64,000 bases of DNA from Pseudogymnoascus destructans (taxonomy: Eukaryota; Ascomycota; Leotiomycetes; Thelebolales; Thelebolaceae). The position numbers and the translations under genes were made by a program. Positions 52,256-62,200 of the stretch are shown here, piece after piece. The stretch is taken from contig NW_020167521.1 in assembly GCF_001641265.1 (NCBI RefSeq), positions 372,001-436,000 on the forward strand, given 5' to 3'. The notes beneath the pieces were generated by a model. It was given only the letters and a program-made list of their open reading frames with translations, searched no databases and was not told where the DNA came from. Positions within the stretch are counted from its first letter, which is position 1, and each line of letters opens with the position of its first letter.

Positions 52256-53932
52256 CTATAGTTTCGCCTTTGTCGTTTCCTGTGTCGACGCCTTCCTCTT
52301 CACAACTCTATCCACAATGTCCATCGCCTGCCACAACCTCCTCTCCTGCAATCTCGGCGCCACTACCTGCACAGATAGCGCACTATCCAAATAAACCCTT
52401 CTATCCACCGTCTTGCGATCCCAGAGCATCCTCGTTCTATCATCCAAGGTTCCCAGCGACTTCCCCTGCACCTCTCCCTCCAAATCCTTCTCATTAACCT
52501 TGCGGATGGGCACGGTTCCAGCGGGCCAATCCAAAAGCACAAAGCTGCTCGTATACCCCACTGTATTCCAGCGATCAATCTCCGGCACTGGATGCGGCGC
52601 AACTGGCAATATAACCGCATCGATCGTTCTACCATCTGGCGTCTTGAAAACCTGTAACATCTTCTTCATAACCTCCAGCCTCTGCGCATGCAACTCCGAG
52701 ACGTACTCCACGCTCTTCGGCGCCTTCCTATCCACCTTGCCCTCTAGCCATGGAATCAGCGGCTCCTTCGTCTCCTCAATTAAATCCAACATCGCATTAT
52801 CCCCCATATCAAAGAACCCATATGCCAGCATCTGACACTCCGCCAGCGCCTTCGCGTCAATCTCCACCACCTCCAACCCCGCCTCTTTCAGCGCCACCAC
52901 CGTCTCCTCCACCACATTCGCCACGGGCGGCAACGGCGTAACAGAGTGATCAGTCCGAATCACCCCGAACACCGGCTTCTCCCACTCATCCCCCGCGCGC
53001 CCCTGCTCCTCCCAAGACCCAGGTAGCGCATCCGCCGCGCTCTCCCACGGCCGCGCCCTCGCCACGACCTCCATAAACACCTCCACATCGCGCAAGCTCG
53101 TCGCTATCGGGCCCGCCGACGTCTGCAACCCCAGTCGTCCCCGCGTCGTCGTAAGCCGGCCCATCGGTCCGACGTAGGGAATCCGCCCGGACGACGGCTT
53201 GAACCCATACAGCCCGTTGCACATAGCCGGGACGCGGATGGAGCCACCGATGTCGGTTCCGACGCCGAGCGGGGAGCCGCGGAGGGCGAGCAGAGCTCCC
53301 TCACCGCCAGAGGAGCCTCCAGCTGTTAGGGCGCGGTTGGCCGGGTTGAGGACGCGGCCAAAGACGTTGTTGATGCTGTCGAGGGCCATGAGGGTTTGCG
53401 GGATGTTAGTTTTGACATAGAGGACGGCGCCGGCGGCGAGAAGGATGTCGACTAGGGGGCAGTTGGCCGGGGCGGGATGGAAGGCCATGGCGGCTATGCC
53501 GAGGGAGGAGTCCATGCCAGCAATGTTGAAGGTGTCTTTGAGGGAGATGGGGAGGCCATGGAGAGGGCCGATGGCGCGCCCGGTGCGCTCCATGTGGTCA
53601 TCTAGCTCTTTGGCACGGGCAAGAGCCTGGTCAAAGAATATCTCAGTGAGGCAGCTTGCGAGTTGGTGGGCGATGGCGGCGCGCTTGCAGAAGGCGGTTG
53701 TGACTTCGAGAGCTGTGAGAGATTGGCCGTGGAGGCCATTGAGGAGAGAGTAGGCGTCATGGTCCTCTGTTATGGAGATCTCGTCGGCGGTGAGGATGCC
53801 GCACGTGGAGGGGATAGAGCGGACATCAAGCTGGGAGGTCGGGGGGAGTGATTTTAGTTTCCATTCGGACGGGATAGCTCGGTCTTGCTCGGCACGCTTT
53901 TGGGCGCCTATGGATTGCCAGGTTTGGGGCAT
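52256..53932 (-). CDS. Fungal amidase (AmdS/acetamidase type)
   Basis: Intronless, 558 residues, close to the usual 540-560 of fungal acetamidases. Amidase-signature fold with the Ser-cisSer-Lys triad: Lys132 in LPISLKDTFN, the GGSSGGEGALLALRGSPLG loop (Ser207/208) and nucleophile Ser231 in GTDIGGSIRVPA. The N-terminal helical cap resembles AmdS-like proteins (SLTALEVTTAFCKRAAIAHQ). It should hydrolyse a small aliphatic or aromatic amide to acid and ammonia in the cytosol, providing nitrogen; the substrate cannot be read from the sequence. No targeting signal seen. Neighbours are transposon DNA on the 3' side and a small transposon on the 5' side. Confidence 0.92.
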   Translation of the reverse strand: MPQTWQSIGAQKRAEQDRAIPSEWKLKSLPPTSQLDVRSIPSTCGILTADEISITEDHDAYSLLNGLHGQSLTALEVTTAFCKRAAIAHQLASCLTEIFFDQALARAKELDDHMERTGRAIGPLHGLPISLKDTFNIAGMDSSLGIAAMAFHPAPANCPLVDILLAAGAVLYVKTNIPQTLMALDSINNVFGRVLNPANRALTAGGSSGGEGALLALRGSPLGVGTDIGGSIRVPAMCNGLYGFKPSSGRIPYVGPMGRLTTTRGRLGLQTSAGPIATSLRDVEVFMEVVARARPWESAADALPGSWEEQGRAGDEWEKPVFGVIRTDHSVTPLPPVANVVEETVVALKEAGLEVVEIDAKALAECQMLAYGFFDMGDNAMLDLIEETKEPLIPWLEGKVDRKAPKSVEYVSELHAQRLEVMKKMLQVFKTPDGRTIDAVILPVAPHPVPEIDRWNTVGYTSSFVLLDWPAGTVPIRKVNEKDLEGEVQGKSLGTLDDRTRMLWDRKTVDRRVYLDSALSVQVVAPRLQERRLWQAMDIVDRVVKRKASTQETTKAKL

Positions 53933-54230
53933 ATTGTAATAAATTACAAGGGACCGTAAGTAAATGGTAAATGGGTAATATATTTATTCTAAATGGATAG
54001 ATTGTAGGTATAACACATTAATAGGGAGGCATTTCTCTACGACTAGGATTGTGTGGGGTAGCGGGGAAGCTCCGCCGTTTTTGATGCCTCGGCATTAAAA
54101 AGCCGTCCATCAGTTAGGCGACAATAGAGATGGCAGATTTAAATCCGCAGGTAAACGCTACAAGAGAATTACAATATGCCTCGGGGCAGAATAACGTATG
54201 TAATTGGTTTATTTATAACCTTCTGGTTGA
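53933..54230. promoter_or_regulatory. Amidase upstream region
   Basis: AT-rich sequence between the amidase start and a transposon inserted at 54240. No specific site identified. Confidence 0.4.
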
Positions 54231-54239
54231 ATGAATTAA

Positions 54240-55007
54240 GGGCAAAATCTCCATATACCCAGTAAAACAATAAATAAATTCTATATACCCAGTTCCATCC
54301 CACGTGACCCACCCAAGCCCAATCTAGAAACTCCCCCCGTTCTCATATGAGAACGGGTCAATTATGAGGCCTGCGGCAAGTCCTGGCATTATGCCCAGGC
54401 TCGCCACAGGTGCCGCAGCGTGTGCGGACCAAGTCCGGCACAGCTGCAACGACTGCCCCAAGTGGCAGAAGTCCTCCATGATCCCGGCGAGCCCGGCGTC
54501 CTCGAGGACGCCGGGCACAAACGGCGGTTGCCCCGTCTTTGTCCCTCTTCTGGAGCCGCCAGGAGAACTACTCCTTGAGGGACCAAGCGTCCAAGTCGAG
54601 GAACTCGCTACCGTCGACAGGGGCAGCGAGTTCGGCTAGCGAGGCCATCGTAGGAGGCAGGGGCAGGGGAGGCGGGGGAGTTTGTGCCTCGCGCGAGGGC
54701 TTCCGAGGGGGGTTTCGAGGGGGTTGGAGGAGGGAGTGAGCCTGGGAGGTGTCAGCGAGGTTCTGTGGTGGAGGGGAGGAAGGGAAGGGGGAGGAGGTTT
54801 TGGGGTCTCAATTGACCCCCGACTTACCGTGCAATTGAGCTGGTATATTGCCAGCTCAATTGCTTCAAAAAGGCCATATGAGAGCACGTACTCTCAAATG
54901 AGAGTACGCCTCTCATTGGCTCGTTAACCTTTCCAAAGGAGGGTTAGCGGCCAACTGGGTAGATGGAGTTTTCTTACCAGTTTACTGGGTATATCGAGTT
55001 TTTGCCC
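54240..55007 (-). mobile_element. 768-bp non-autonomous transposon, 9-bp duplication
   Basis: Flanked by perfect 9-bp duplications ATGAATTAA (54231-54239, 55008-55016). Terminal inverted repeats of about 25-28 bp begin GGGCAAAATCTCCATATACCC on the left and GGGCAAAAACTCGATATACCC on the right (read inward). The minus strand near 54370-54420 reads RCGTCGEPGHNARTCRR and then a stop, a CCHC knuckle typical of transposase C-termini. The GC-rich interior appears to be what remains of a transposase gene after a large internal deletion. A 9-bp duplication and a C-terminal knuckle suggest a Mutator-like (MULE) origin. Confidence 0.8.
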
Positions 55008-55225
55008 ATGAATTAATTGGTCAATAGCTACGTTAGAATCACGGAAGGCATTATCCTGCCATGAAGATGCAAGGCTCCAAAGCTAAGATATTCAGAGAAT
55101 GGTTCCGAGAATATACAGCGGCGGGAGGCGATGATCTCTCAAACGATTCCGATATCGTTCAGGCCGTGTATTCCGACGAGCTTGATGCTAAATTCATTGA
55201 ACAACGAATAATGTAAAAGCAATGG

Positions 55226-56720
55226 CAACGGCACGCTACCAACTAGGCTGATCTCAATTTCTGGCGAATCGCCGCGTTTGGTGCTAACTTCTGAATGTCA
55301 CAATAAGCCGAGATATGCCACTTTATCACATAGCTGGGGGTCTTACGACGTCACAAAACTCACTTCAGATGATCTAGACACGTATGTCGAGGCACTACCC
55401 GTTGAGAGATTCCCAAAAACATTTAAGGATGCTATTGAGATTACACAAAGATTGGGTTTGGATTATCTGTGGATTGATTCGCTGTGTATCATCCAAGATA
55501 GTGTAGATGATTGGCAAAAAGAGTCGGCTCTGATGGGCTCGGTCTTTGGTGGCTCAACTATCACGATAGCTGCGTCCTCCGCTCTTGATGGTAGACAAGG
55601 ATGTTTTATGAATCAACCCTATTTCAGCGGCGGTTTTCGAGCTCGAATAACTTACGGTGAGCTACGAAGAGTACAAGATTTTCGAAGCCAACGAGGTTAC
55701 GATCTTTCAACTTTTGAAACTCATTTGGGAACTAGAGCCTGGGCACTGCAAGAGAAAATGCTACCCCCTCGAACAGTTCACTTCGCGACCGAGGTGCTTT
55801 CTGGGAATGCAGAACGACAATTGCATCCGAGTACTTGCCAGATGGTTTTCCACGTTTACAAGTCTCGCCCCTTGTCAGCCGAAAGGGGAAATTGCAACTC
55901 CACTGGCCTGATATCGTGCGGCTCTATTCTGCAGCAAATCTAACCTTTGGGAACGATAAACTGCCAGCACTTTCTGGAACCGCGAGACTTGGATATACTG
56001 AAACCGGCGATCTCTATCTTGCGGGGTTGTGGAGGGATAACCTTGAGGAGCAGCTATGCTGGGCTCGTCCGAGATTACAATCCAGTATTATGCGACCACG
56101 ACCACCTTGGAGAGCGCCGACTTGGTTTTGGGCCTCTATAGATGGAAACGTGACCTGGTATGCTCGGCAGAAAGGTATCCTTGAAACCGCGTACGCGCAA
56201 GTCTTAGATGCGTACACAACAAAATACGGCTATGATCCGTTCGGGCAGATGACCAGTGGAGTCATTCGAGTTGCTTGCTCAACTATGGCAGCCGGCTACT
56301 TGGTCCACCCCAGTGAATCTAATAATCCTGCCTAAAGCAGATGCCATCATTGAGTTATATGCTGGCTATAGGGATCTTAACTTATTCCGTCCAGATAGAC
56401 TGTCAAGACGACAGTAACACACCGCCCGGTAAACTATGCTATCTGTTGCCTATCTTCAGTGGAAAAACTAGCACTAGGACACAACATGAAGGCGAAGACT
56501 AGATTTATGAGTTAATGATTGAGGGCATTGTGCTTCAGGCCACAGGCGCCACAAAAGGCGAGTTTTGCAGGACCGGATCTTTTAAATTCTACAAAGGTCG
56601 CGGCTATAGCATTGGAGGGTGAGACTACGAAGAAGAGACTTACGAAAAGTTTCTAATGGTATTGAAAGGAAATGGAAAGGCGACTGCAAAGGTAGCATGC
56701 AAAGAGGTCATAAGCAATCG
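55226..56720 (+). pseudogene. HET-domain protein, frameshifted
   Basis: Three blocks of the heterokaryon-incompatibility (HET) domain are plain: RYATLSHSWGSYDVTKLT; LGLDYLWIDSLCIIQDSVDDW with GSTITIAASSALDGRQGCF; and RAWALQEKMLPPRTVHFATEVL. At about 55798 one base is missing; the other frame continues FWECRTTIASEYLP and runs to a stop at 56335. Further pieces in changing frames follow (ILPKADAIIELYAGYRDL; CQDDSNTPPGKLCYLLPIFSG; GIVLQATGATKGEFCRTGSF). No ATG fits the first block; an unlinked frame at 55061-55216 may be the old N-terminus. HET proteins trigger cell death on fusion of unlike strains; this one is dead. Confidence 0.88.
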
Positions 56721-57740
56721 TAAACATATCGATAAACGATATGTCATTACTCTTTTCTTGTATGATAGAGCAACAAATAACAAAAGCGTTTAAATGCATA
56801 ATTTCTATAGACCGAAGGAAAGTAGGAGCTTAGCTATGTATACTATTTTCACCTATCGCTCGCCCTGCTTAACCTGCTCACCTATGGCCATTTAATGTCG
56901 CGGTGCAACACGTCGCAGCAACAAGCCGCAAGTTACGGCCTATACGTTGTAGTCAAGACGGCCTGTCACATAGTGAAAGGGGACAACTAGATCAGCGCGA
57001 GGGCCTCAAAATTGCCATGCCGTACAATGGCTTCTACCAAAGTACCATGAACAACTTAACCCTGACTCAATGCCGAATAATATCAACTATCCAATGTCTT
57101 GGGAGGCATTTGAAGCCGTGGGCGGCCGGATAAGCGGATGCATCTCCACTTGTTGGAATGTCAAGTGGACTTTAGGCGGAGATAGGCTCTTCAGGGTACT
57201 CTTCAACCGGCTCGCTCTATGGTGTGCGAAGATACACGCAAAAGAATGGAAATAACTCATCCGAACATGTCTGTTATGCCCTGTATATTATATACACCCC
57301 GTATATAAACATATAAATATAAAATTCCCGTCGCGGTCGCCGAGACAAAATCAACAATGACGAGTCGATTTGGGTGTCCACGTTCCGAATTGGCGAGTCG
57401 TGATGGGCTAAGTGGAGTTATTTGTAGGTACGGAGTACTTCCACCACTTCCAACCACTCCGGACGAAGATTATCCGAAGTTTCCCAGCCTTCCAAGCCAA
57501 CACAAGCAACAAATTAATATCTCGCTAGCCCCGATTATACCCGGCCCCTAAAATTTTGAACGCCCTCGAGGCAATTACCGTCGACTCTCGCCAAAACCTC
57601 TTCTCTCCCATCTCCATCTCCAATCCATCTCCATTCCAAGATACTTTCAGTCAGTAGTCTTTTCAGGACCACTGAACTTCTACATCTCCACTCTATACTT
57701 TCTCTCCTCACTTCACATCCCAACCTCCTACACACTCACA
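56721..57740. promoter_or_regulatory. Upstream region of phosphate carrier
   Basis: No gene recognised. A TATA-rich stretch lies at 57283-57325 and pyrimidine-rich sequence precedes the start at 57741, as in highly expressed fungal genes. A 64-codon frame at 57357-57551 has no domain and is probably promoter or leader. Confidence 0.45.
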
Positions 57741-58940
57741 ATGGCCTCTTCCGCAGTTGCTGTCGTCAAGGCTGAGACTCCCGAGAAGCTCAGCGGCGCC
57801 GCTCTCTACTCCAGATTCGCCATCGCTGGTGCCCTCTGCTGCTCCATCACCCACGGTGCTCTCACCCCCGTCGATGTGTAAGTCTCAGCCGCTCCTGATC
57901 CCCTCGGCTCAATCAATCTGTTCCCATCGACCCTTGTTTGGAGCATCCCACCCACAATCAACCCGAGAAGTTCAAATCAGCTAACACCGTCTCCTCACAG
58001 CGTCAAGACCAGAATCCAGCTCGACCCAGCAACCTACAACCGCGGCCTGATCGGTGGATTCCGCCAGGTCATCGCCAAGGAGGGCGCTGGTGCTCTTCTG
58101 ACCGGTCTCGGCCCAACCTTTGCCGGTTACTTCCTCCAGGGCGCCTTCAAGTTCGGAGGTTACGAGTTCTTCAAGCAGCAGTCCATCGGCCTCGTCGGCT
58201 ACGAGACTGCCGCCAACAACCGCACCGCCGTCTACCTCGCCTCCGCCGCGTGCGCCGAGTTCTTCGCCGATGTCGCCCTTTGCCCTCTTGAAGCTACCCG
58301 TATCCGTCTCGTTGCCGAGCCTACCTACGCCAACGGCCTGATCGGCGGCTTCAGCAAGATGCTCAAGACTGAGGGTGTTGGCTCTTTCTACGCCGGCTTC
58401 GGTCCCCTCCTGTTCAAGCAGTACGTTCTCCCCCAATCCCTCAAACCTCTACCCCCCTCCCACAGGCCCGAAACTAATGAATCGACAGGGTCCCATACAC
58501 CATGGCCAAGTTCGTCGTGTACGAGAAGGTCGTCGAGGCCGTCTACAAGCAGGTCGACCGCTCCACCCTCTCCGACGGCGCCCAGACCGGTGTCAACCTC
58601 GGCTCCGGTCTCATCGCCGGTTTCGCCGCCGCCCTCATCTCCCAGCCAGCCGACACCATGCTTTCCAAGATCAACAAGACCAAGGGCGCTCCCGGAGAGG
58701 GCACCACCACCCGCCTGATAAAGATCGCCAAGGAGCTCGGTCTTAAGGGCTCGTACACCGGCATTGGCGCCCGTCTGTTCATGGTCGGAACCCTGACCGC
58801 TGGACAGTTCGCTATCTACGGTGATGGTAAGATAACCCCCAGCCGTGCTTCTGTGCATGTATTGGATCACGGCTAACACATTCCCTACAGTCAAGAAGGC
58901 CCTCGGCGCCGTCGGCGGTGTTGAGATTGCCGTGAAATAG
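57741..58940 (+). CDS. mir1: Mitochondrial phosphate carrier (Mir1/Pic type)
   Basis: Four exons (57741-57877, 58001-58420, 58489-58826, 58891-58940), 314 residues; yeast Mir1 has 311. Introns of 123, 68 and 64 nt have GT-AG ends and clear branch sites (ACTAATGA, GGCTAACA). Three mitochondrial-carrier repeats carry the signatures PVDVVKTRIQ, PLEATRIRLV and PADTMLSKIN, with phosphate-carrier features such as QGAFKFGGYEFFKQ, FADVALCPLEA and KFVVYEKVVE. It imports phosphate with H+ across the inner mitochondrial membrane for ATP synthesis. Splicing joins GT/C and CA/G across introns 1 and 2, giving the conserved VDVVKT and FKQVPYT. Confidence 0.95.
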
Positions 58941-59659
58941 ATTTTCACGCACCTAGACGAATTGGAGATGTAGAAAGTGGATGGTAGGAAAACTGGAAAA
59001 AGGAGGAGTAGACAGGGACTATCCTGTCAACGGAAAGGCGGTGGGAATCTGAACTGACATCGCATTGCAAACAATGTTCCCGGCTGTTTTTCTTCAAGGG
59101 CGCGGCGAGAAGATATTTCTTGTTTTCTGGCTCGGGCGCAACTTAGAGAGATGCATAGATGATAGACCTTTTTTATTTTGCGCTCAGGCTGGTGGTTTTG
59201 GGGCCGACAAGGCGCTTGTATACTACTATAATTGGATCGCGGAATTTGGATGTGGAATAGTAGTGTTATCAAGATTATGAAGTTTGCGTTTACTTGTGAT
59301 GCTGATCTGTTTGGTATGGTAGGGAAGGGTATCTACTTTTTGAAGCTCTACTGTCAGAAGCTATTCTAGGAGCTTCCAAAGAAGCCTTACATGTAATCAC
59401 AACGCATATTTCTCCCCGCCTAGATGAATCATATTCCCATCCCGCACATGCTGATTGGAGGAGGACATGAGTCCCGTCGTCCACCAAAGCTCCTGTACCA
59501 GATTGTCTGGCTTGATGAGGAAATCCGGGTACATCGGGTATGGGTTTCTGAAGATTCCCCAAGCCCATACTTCCCTCTGCTTAACCTAGCTCACCATCAT
59601 CGTCGACACACCTACAACTATTTTCTCAAATTGACAAATTGCTCACAACTTTTTCCCCC
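58941..59659. other. 3' flank and intergenic, nothing recognised
   Basis: 3' region of the phosphate carrier followed by unique DNA up to the TATAC target site of the next element. Short frames only. Confidence 0.45.
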
Positions 59660-59664
59660 TATAC

Positions 59665-60156
59665 TGTAACGGGGTGCCGCCGTTACAGTACATGTGGTAT
59701 ATAAAGCGAGTTACGCGTATTCCGGGCGAGCCGGAATACTGTAAGTCTTTTTGGCTCAGTGGGATGTAGCGCGAGCGTAACCGTACATCGTTACAAGAGT
59801 ATTCCGGCTCCCCGGTCAATGGGTTTTGATTGGCTCGCTAGTTGGGTGGGCTAAGTGAGCAATCAGTGTAATTCCTTACCTAGCTGACAAGGGGGCGTCC
59901 TTAGGGGCTTAAGCTATTATATACACACCTTAGCATCCTAAGTAGTAACAGGCCTAGAAGCAAGTACAAGATGATATCTCTACATCTATGCTAGGACGTC
60001 ACAGACTAAAGGGGGGGGTAATTGTAACGGGGTGCTGCTGTTACAGTACATGTGGTATATAAAGCATGTTATGTGTATTCTAGGCAAGCTGGAATACTAT
60101 GTATAGTCTTTTTGGCTTAGTAGGATGTAGCACGAGCGTAACTGTACATTGTTACA
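59665..60156 (+). mobile_element. Miniature LTR retroelement (TRIM), 492 bp
   Basis: Two short direct LTRs, 59665-59795 (131 bp) and 60023-60156 (134 bp), each TGTAACGGGG...GTTACA. The duplication TATAC lies at both ends (59660-59664, 60157-60161). A purine tract AAAGGGGGGGG lies just before the second LTR. The 227-bp interior has no coding frame, so it depends on another element's enzymes. The two LTRs differ by many transitions and one small indel. Confidence 0.88.
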
Positions 60157-60161
60157 TATAC

Positions 60162-62200
60162 CCTTAGCGCTCTACTTCTAGTTAATTACGCATTACAACC
60201 CCCATCTCCATCCATTCCTGCTCCTTTCGAGCATCCCTAGGTGGTGATAGAGGCCTCAACTCCCTAACGGCTAGATATACACCCCTAAGACAGCGCTTTT
60301 ACTCGCCCCTAGGAGCCACAATCACCATCTAACATCAACCACACTTCTAAGAGACAGCAGAAGACACTTGGTACTAACAATGTGCCTCCTCTATGCCTTA
60401 GCTTAGGTGAAAGCGCGCCTAACAGTCACAAAGCACAGCAGCCATTAGTGGCACAACTTGATGCCATTAAAAGGGAAGCTAAGATATAGCGCATAGTTAT
60501 GTATTATTTCACTAGCACAGTAGACAAGTTTGTGTCCTCCTATAAGCTCCTAGAGCATCACACTTTCGCCTACGACCTCTATAACAAGGTAGTTAGCTTT
60601 CTCACTACCTCTCTATATGTAGAAACTTCCAACTATGCCCCTATCCACCTTAGAAGCCAGCCCTTACTAGCAACTACCTCTATAGGGCCAAAATGGTGGA
60701 TGTGGCTAAGACCCTCAAAAACTCAGGGGCTTCTCTTTAGGGAGCTAGGGCCCCTAGCTCGTCTGTTTCTAGCAGCAGAGCAGCTAATGTAACCTCCTAC
60801 GCCATAGGCTCTAGCCATAGCTATAGGACTGCTCTAAAGCAGGACATGAGGCTCCTTATTATAGTAGAGCAGGGTGCTCTACTCTAGCGACCTAAACCCT
60901 TCCCACTACGCTAGGAACTCAGCACCAAAATCACCAGCCTCACCCTAGCCTTAGTCCTAACTATCGCCCATACACGCATAGGATAGGCTATTACCCTAGC
61001 TAATGTAGCCACCTAGGACCTCCTTATAGACCAGGAGAATGCAGAAATGACCCTTTGCATTTTTAAGGCAACGGCAATCAAACAACCAGAGACCTAGCAT
61101 AACTACGCAGTCCTAGGTGCCCCTAGCACTATCCACCAACTCATAGGCAACACAATCACTAACACTGTAGAGTTGGTTAGTAAAGAAGTTTACCTAGGCG
61201 AAACAGAGACCTATAAGCTGCCGAGCCTCCTAACATAGGGCAAAGCCATAGACGGGGAAAATCACTTAGATTGTCTCCTTCCTTATGCTAGTTAGGAGGT
61301 ACTTCCACCTCTTTAATGCTAGCGAACTCTCTAAAGTAATAGAGAAGGCAGCTATTACTAGACATGACCTAGGCTGCTAGGGATACTACAACCCTACAAA
61401 ATGCACGCGATATACACAGTGCAACCACTATAGCACTCAAGCAGACCTCCACACCAGCCCTATGCATAGAGAAAGCAAGATACACTAACTACCACAGCCC
61501 CTTCCCTATAGGACATGACCACTGCCCTGCTACCCCTAAACAGAAGAATGGCACAATCATCAAGCCTACTAAACGGGAACTAGGGGACAGAGAATTCTAG
61601 AACACCTACACACCAGCTACTACAGAGCCTACGCTAGAAACACAACCTTAACCCGAGGTCTAAGGCCTAGTGACTAATGTTGTGCCCACCCTACCTAAGA
61701 GAAAACGGGGCACAGCTATCATAGCACATGAAAAAGTCAGCACAACTAGTAGTACCCCCTTCTCTTAAGCTAGCACTAGCAGACGCCCCTAGCGGAACAG
61801 CCTCCTGCCACAGCCTCAACCTAGCAGACCTATCTGCATAGAGCTTACACCTAGCAGACCAAACACCTAGCAGACCAAACACCTAGCAGACCAAACACCT
61901 AGCAGACCAAACACCTAGCAGACCAAACACCTAGCAGACCAAACACCTAGCAGACCAAACACCTAGCAGACCAAACACCTAGCAGACCAAACACCTAGCA
62001 GACCAAACACCTAGCAGACCAAACACCTAGCAGCCCCTAAGAGGCCATGGACGTCAACATCACCACCCCTCTATGCTAGGAAACCATACCCTAAGCCACG
62101 GCTAGTGCCGCTAGAAACGACCTCGAAACAGAGACCTATAGGTCTACTAAGCAAACATAGGCTAGATCGCACCCTGCTATATCACCACACTCCACCTCAC
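60162..62200 (+). mobile_element. Tad-like LINE relic, second copy
   Basis: Parallels 23085-26216 without the LTR insertions: shared starts (TATGTATTATTTCACTAGC), the FKATAIKQPET stretch, and the KCTRYTQCNHYST zinc-knuckle block near 61400. Many stops. Ends at 62200 in CTCCACCTCAC, the same position at which the 26216 copy is cut by an LTR. Confidence 0.55.
61851..62026. repeat. 16-bp tandem repeat, 11 copies
   Basis: Eleven perfect units of CTAGCAGACCAAACAC. The paralogous place at about 26012 has a single unit, so this is a local expansion within the LINE relic. Confidence 0.93.

Noticed and set aside
57357..57551. 64-codon frame before the phosphate carrier
   Set aside because: No domain; lies in the presumed promoter/leader of a strongly supported gene.
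61851..62026. Possible CRISPR-like array
   Set aside because: Units are directly tandem with no spacers, the setting is a eukaryotic LINE relic, and no cas genes exist.
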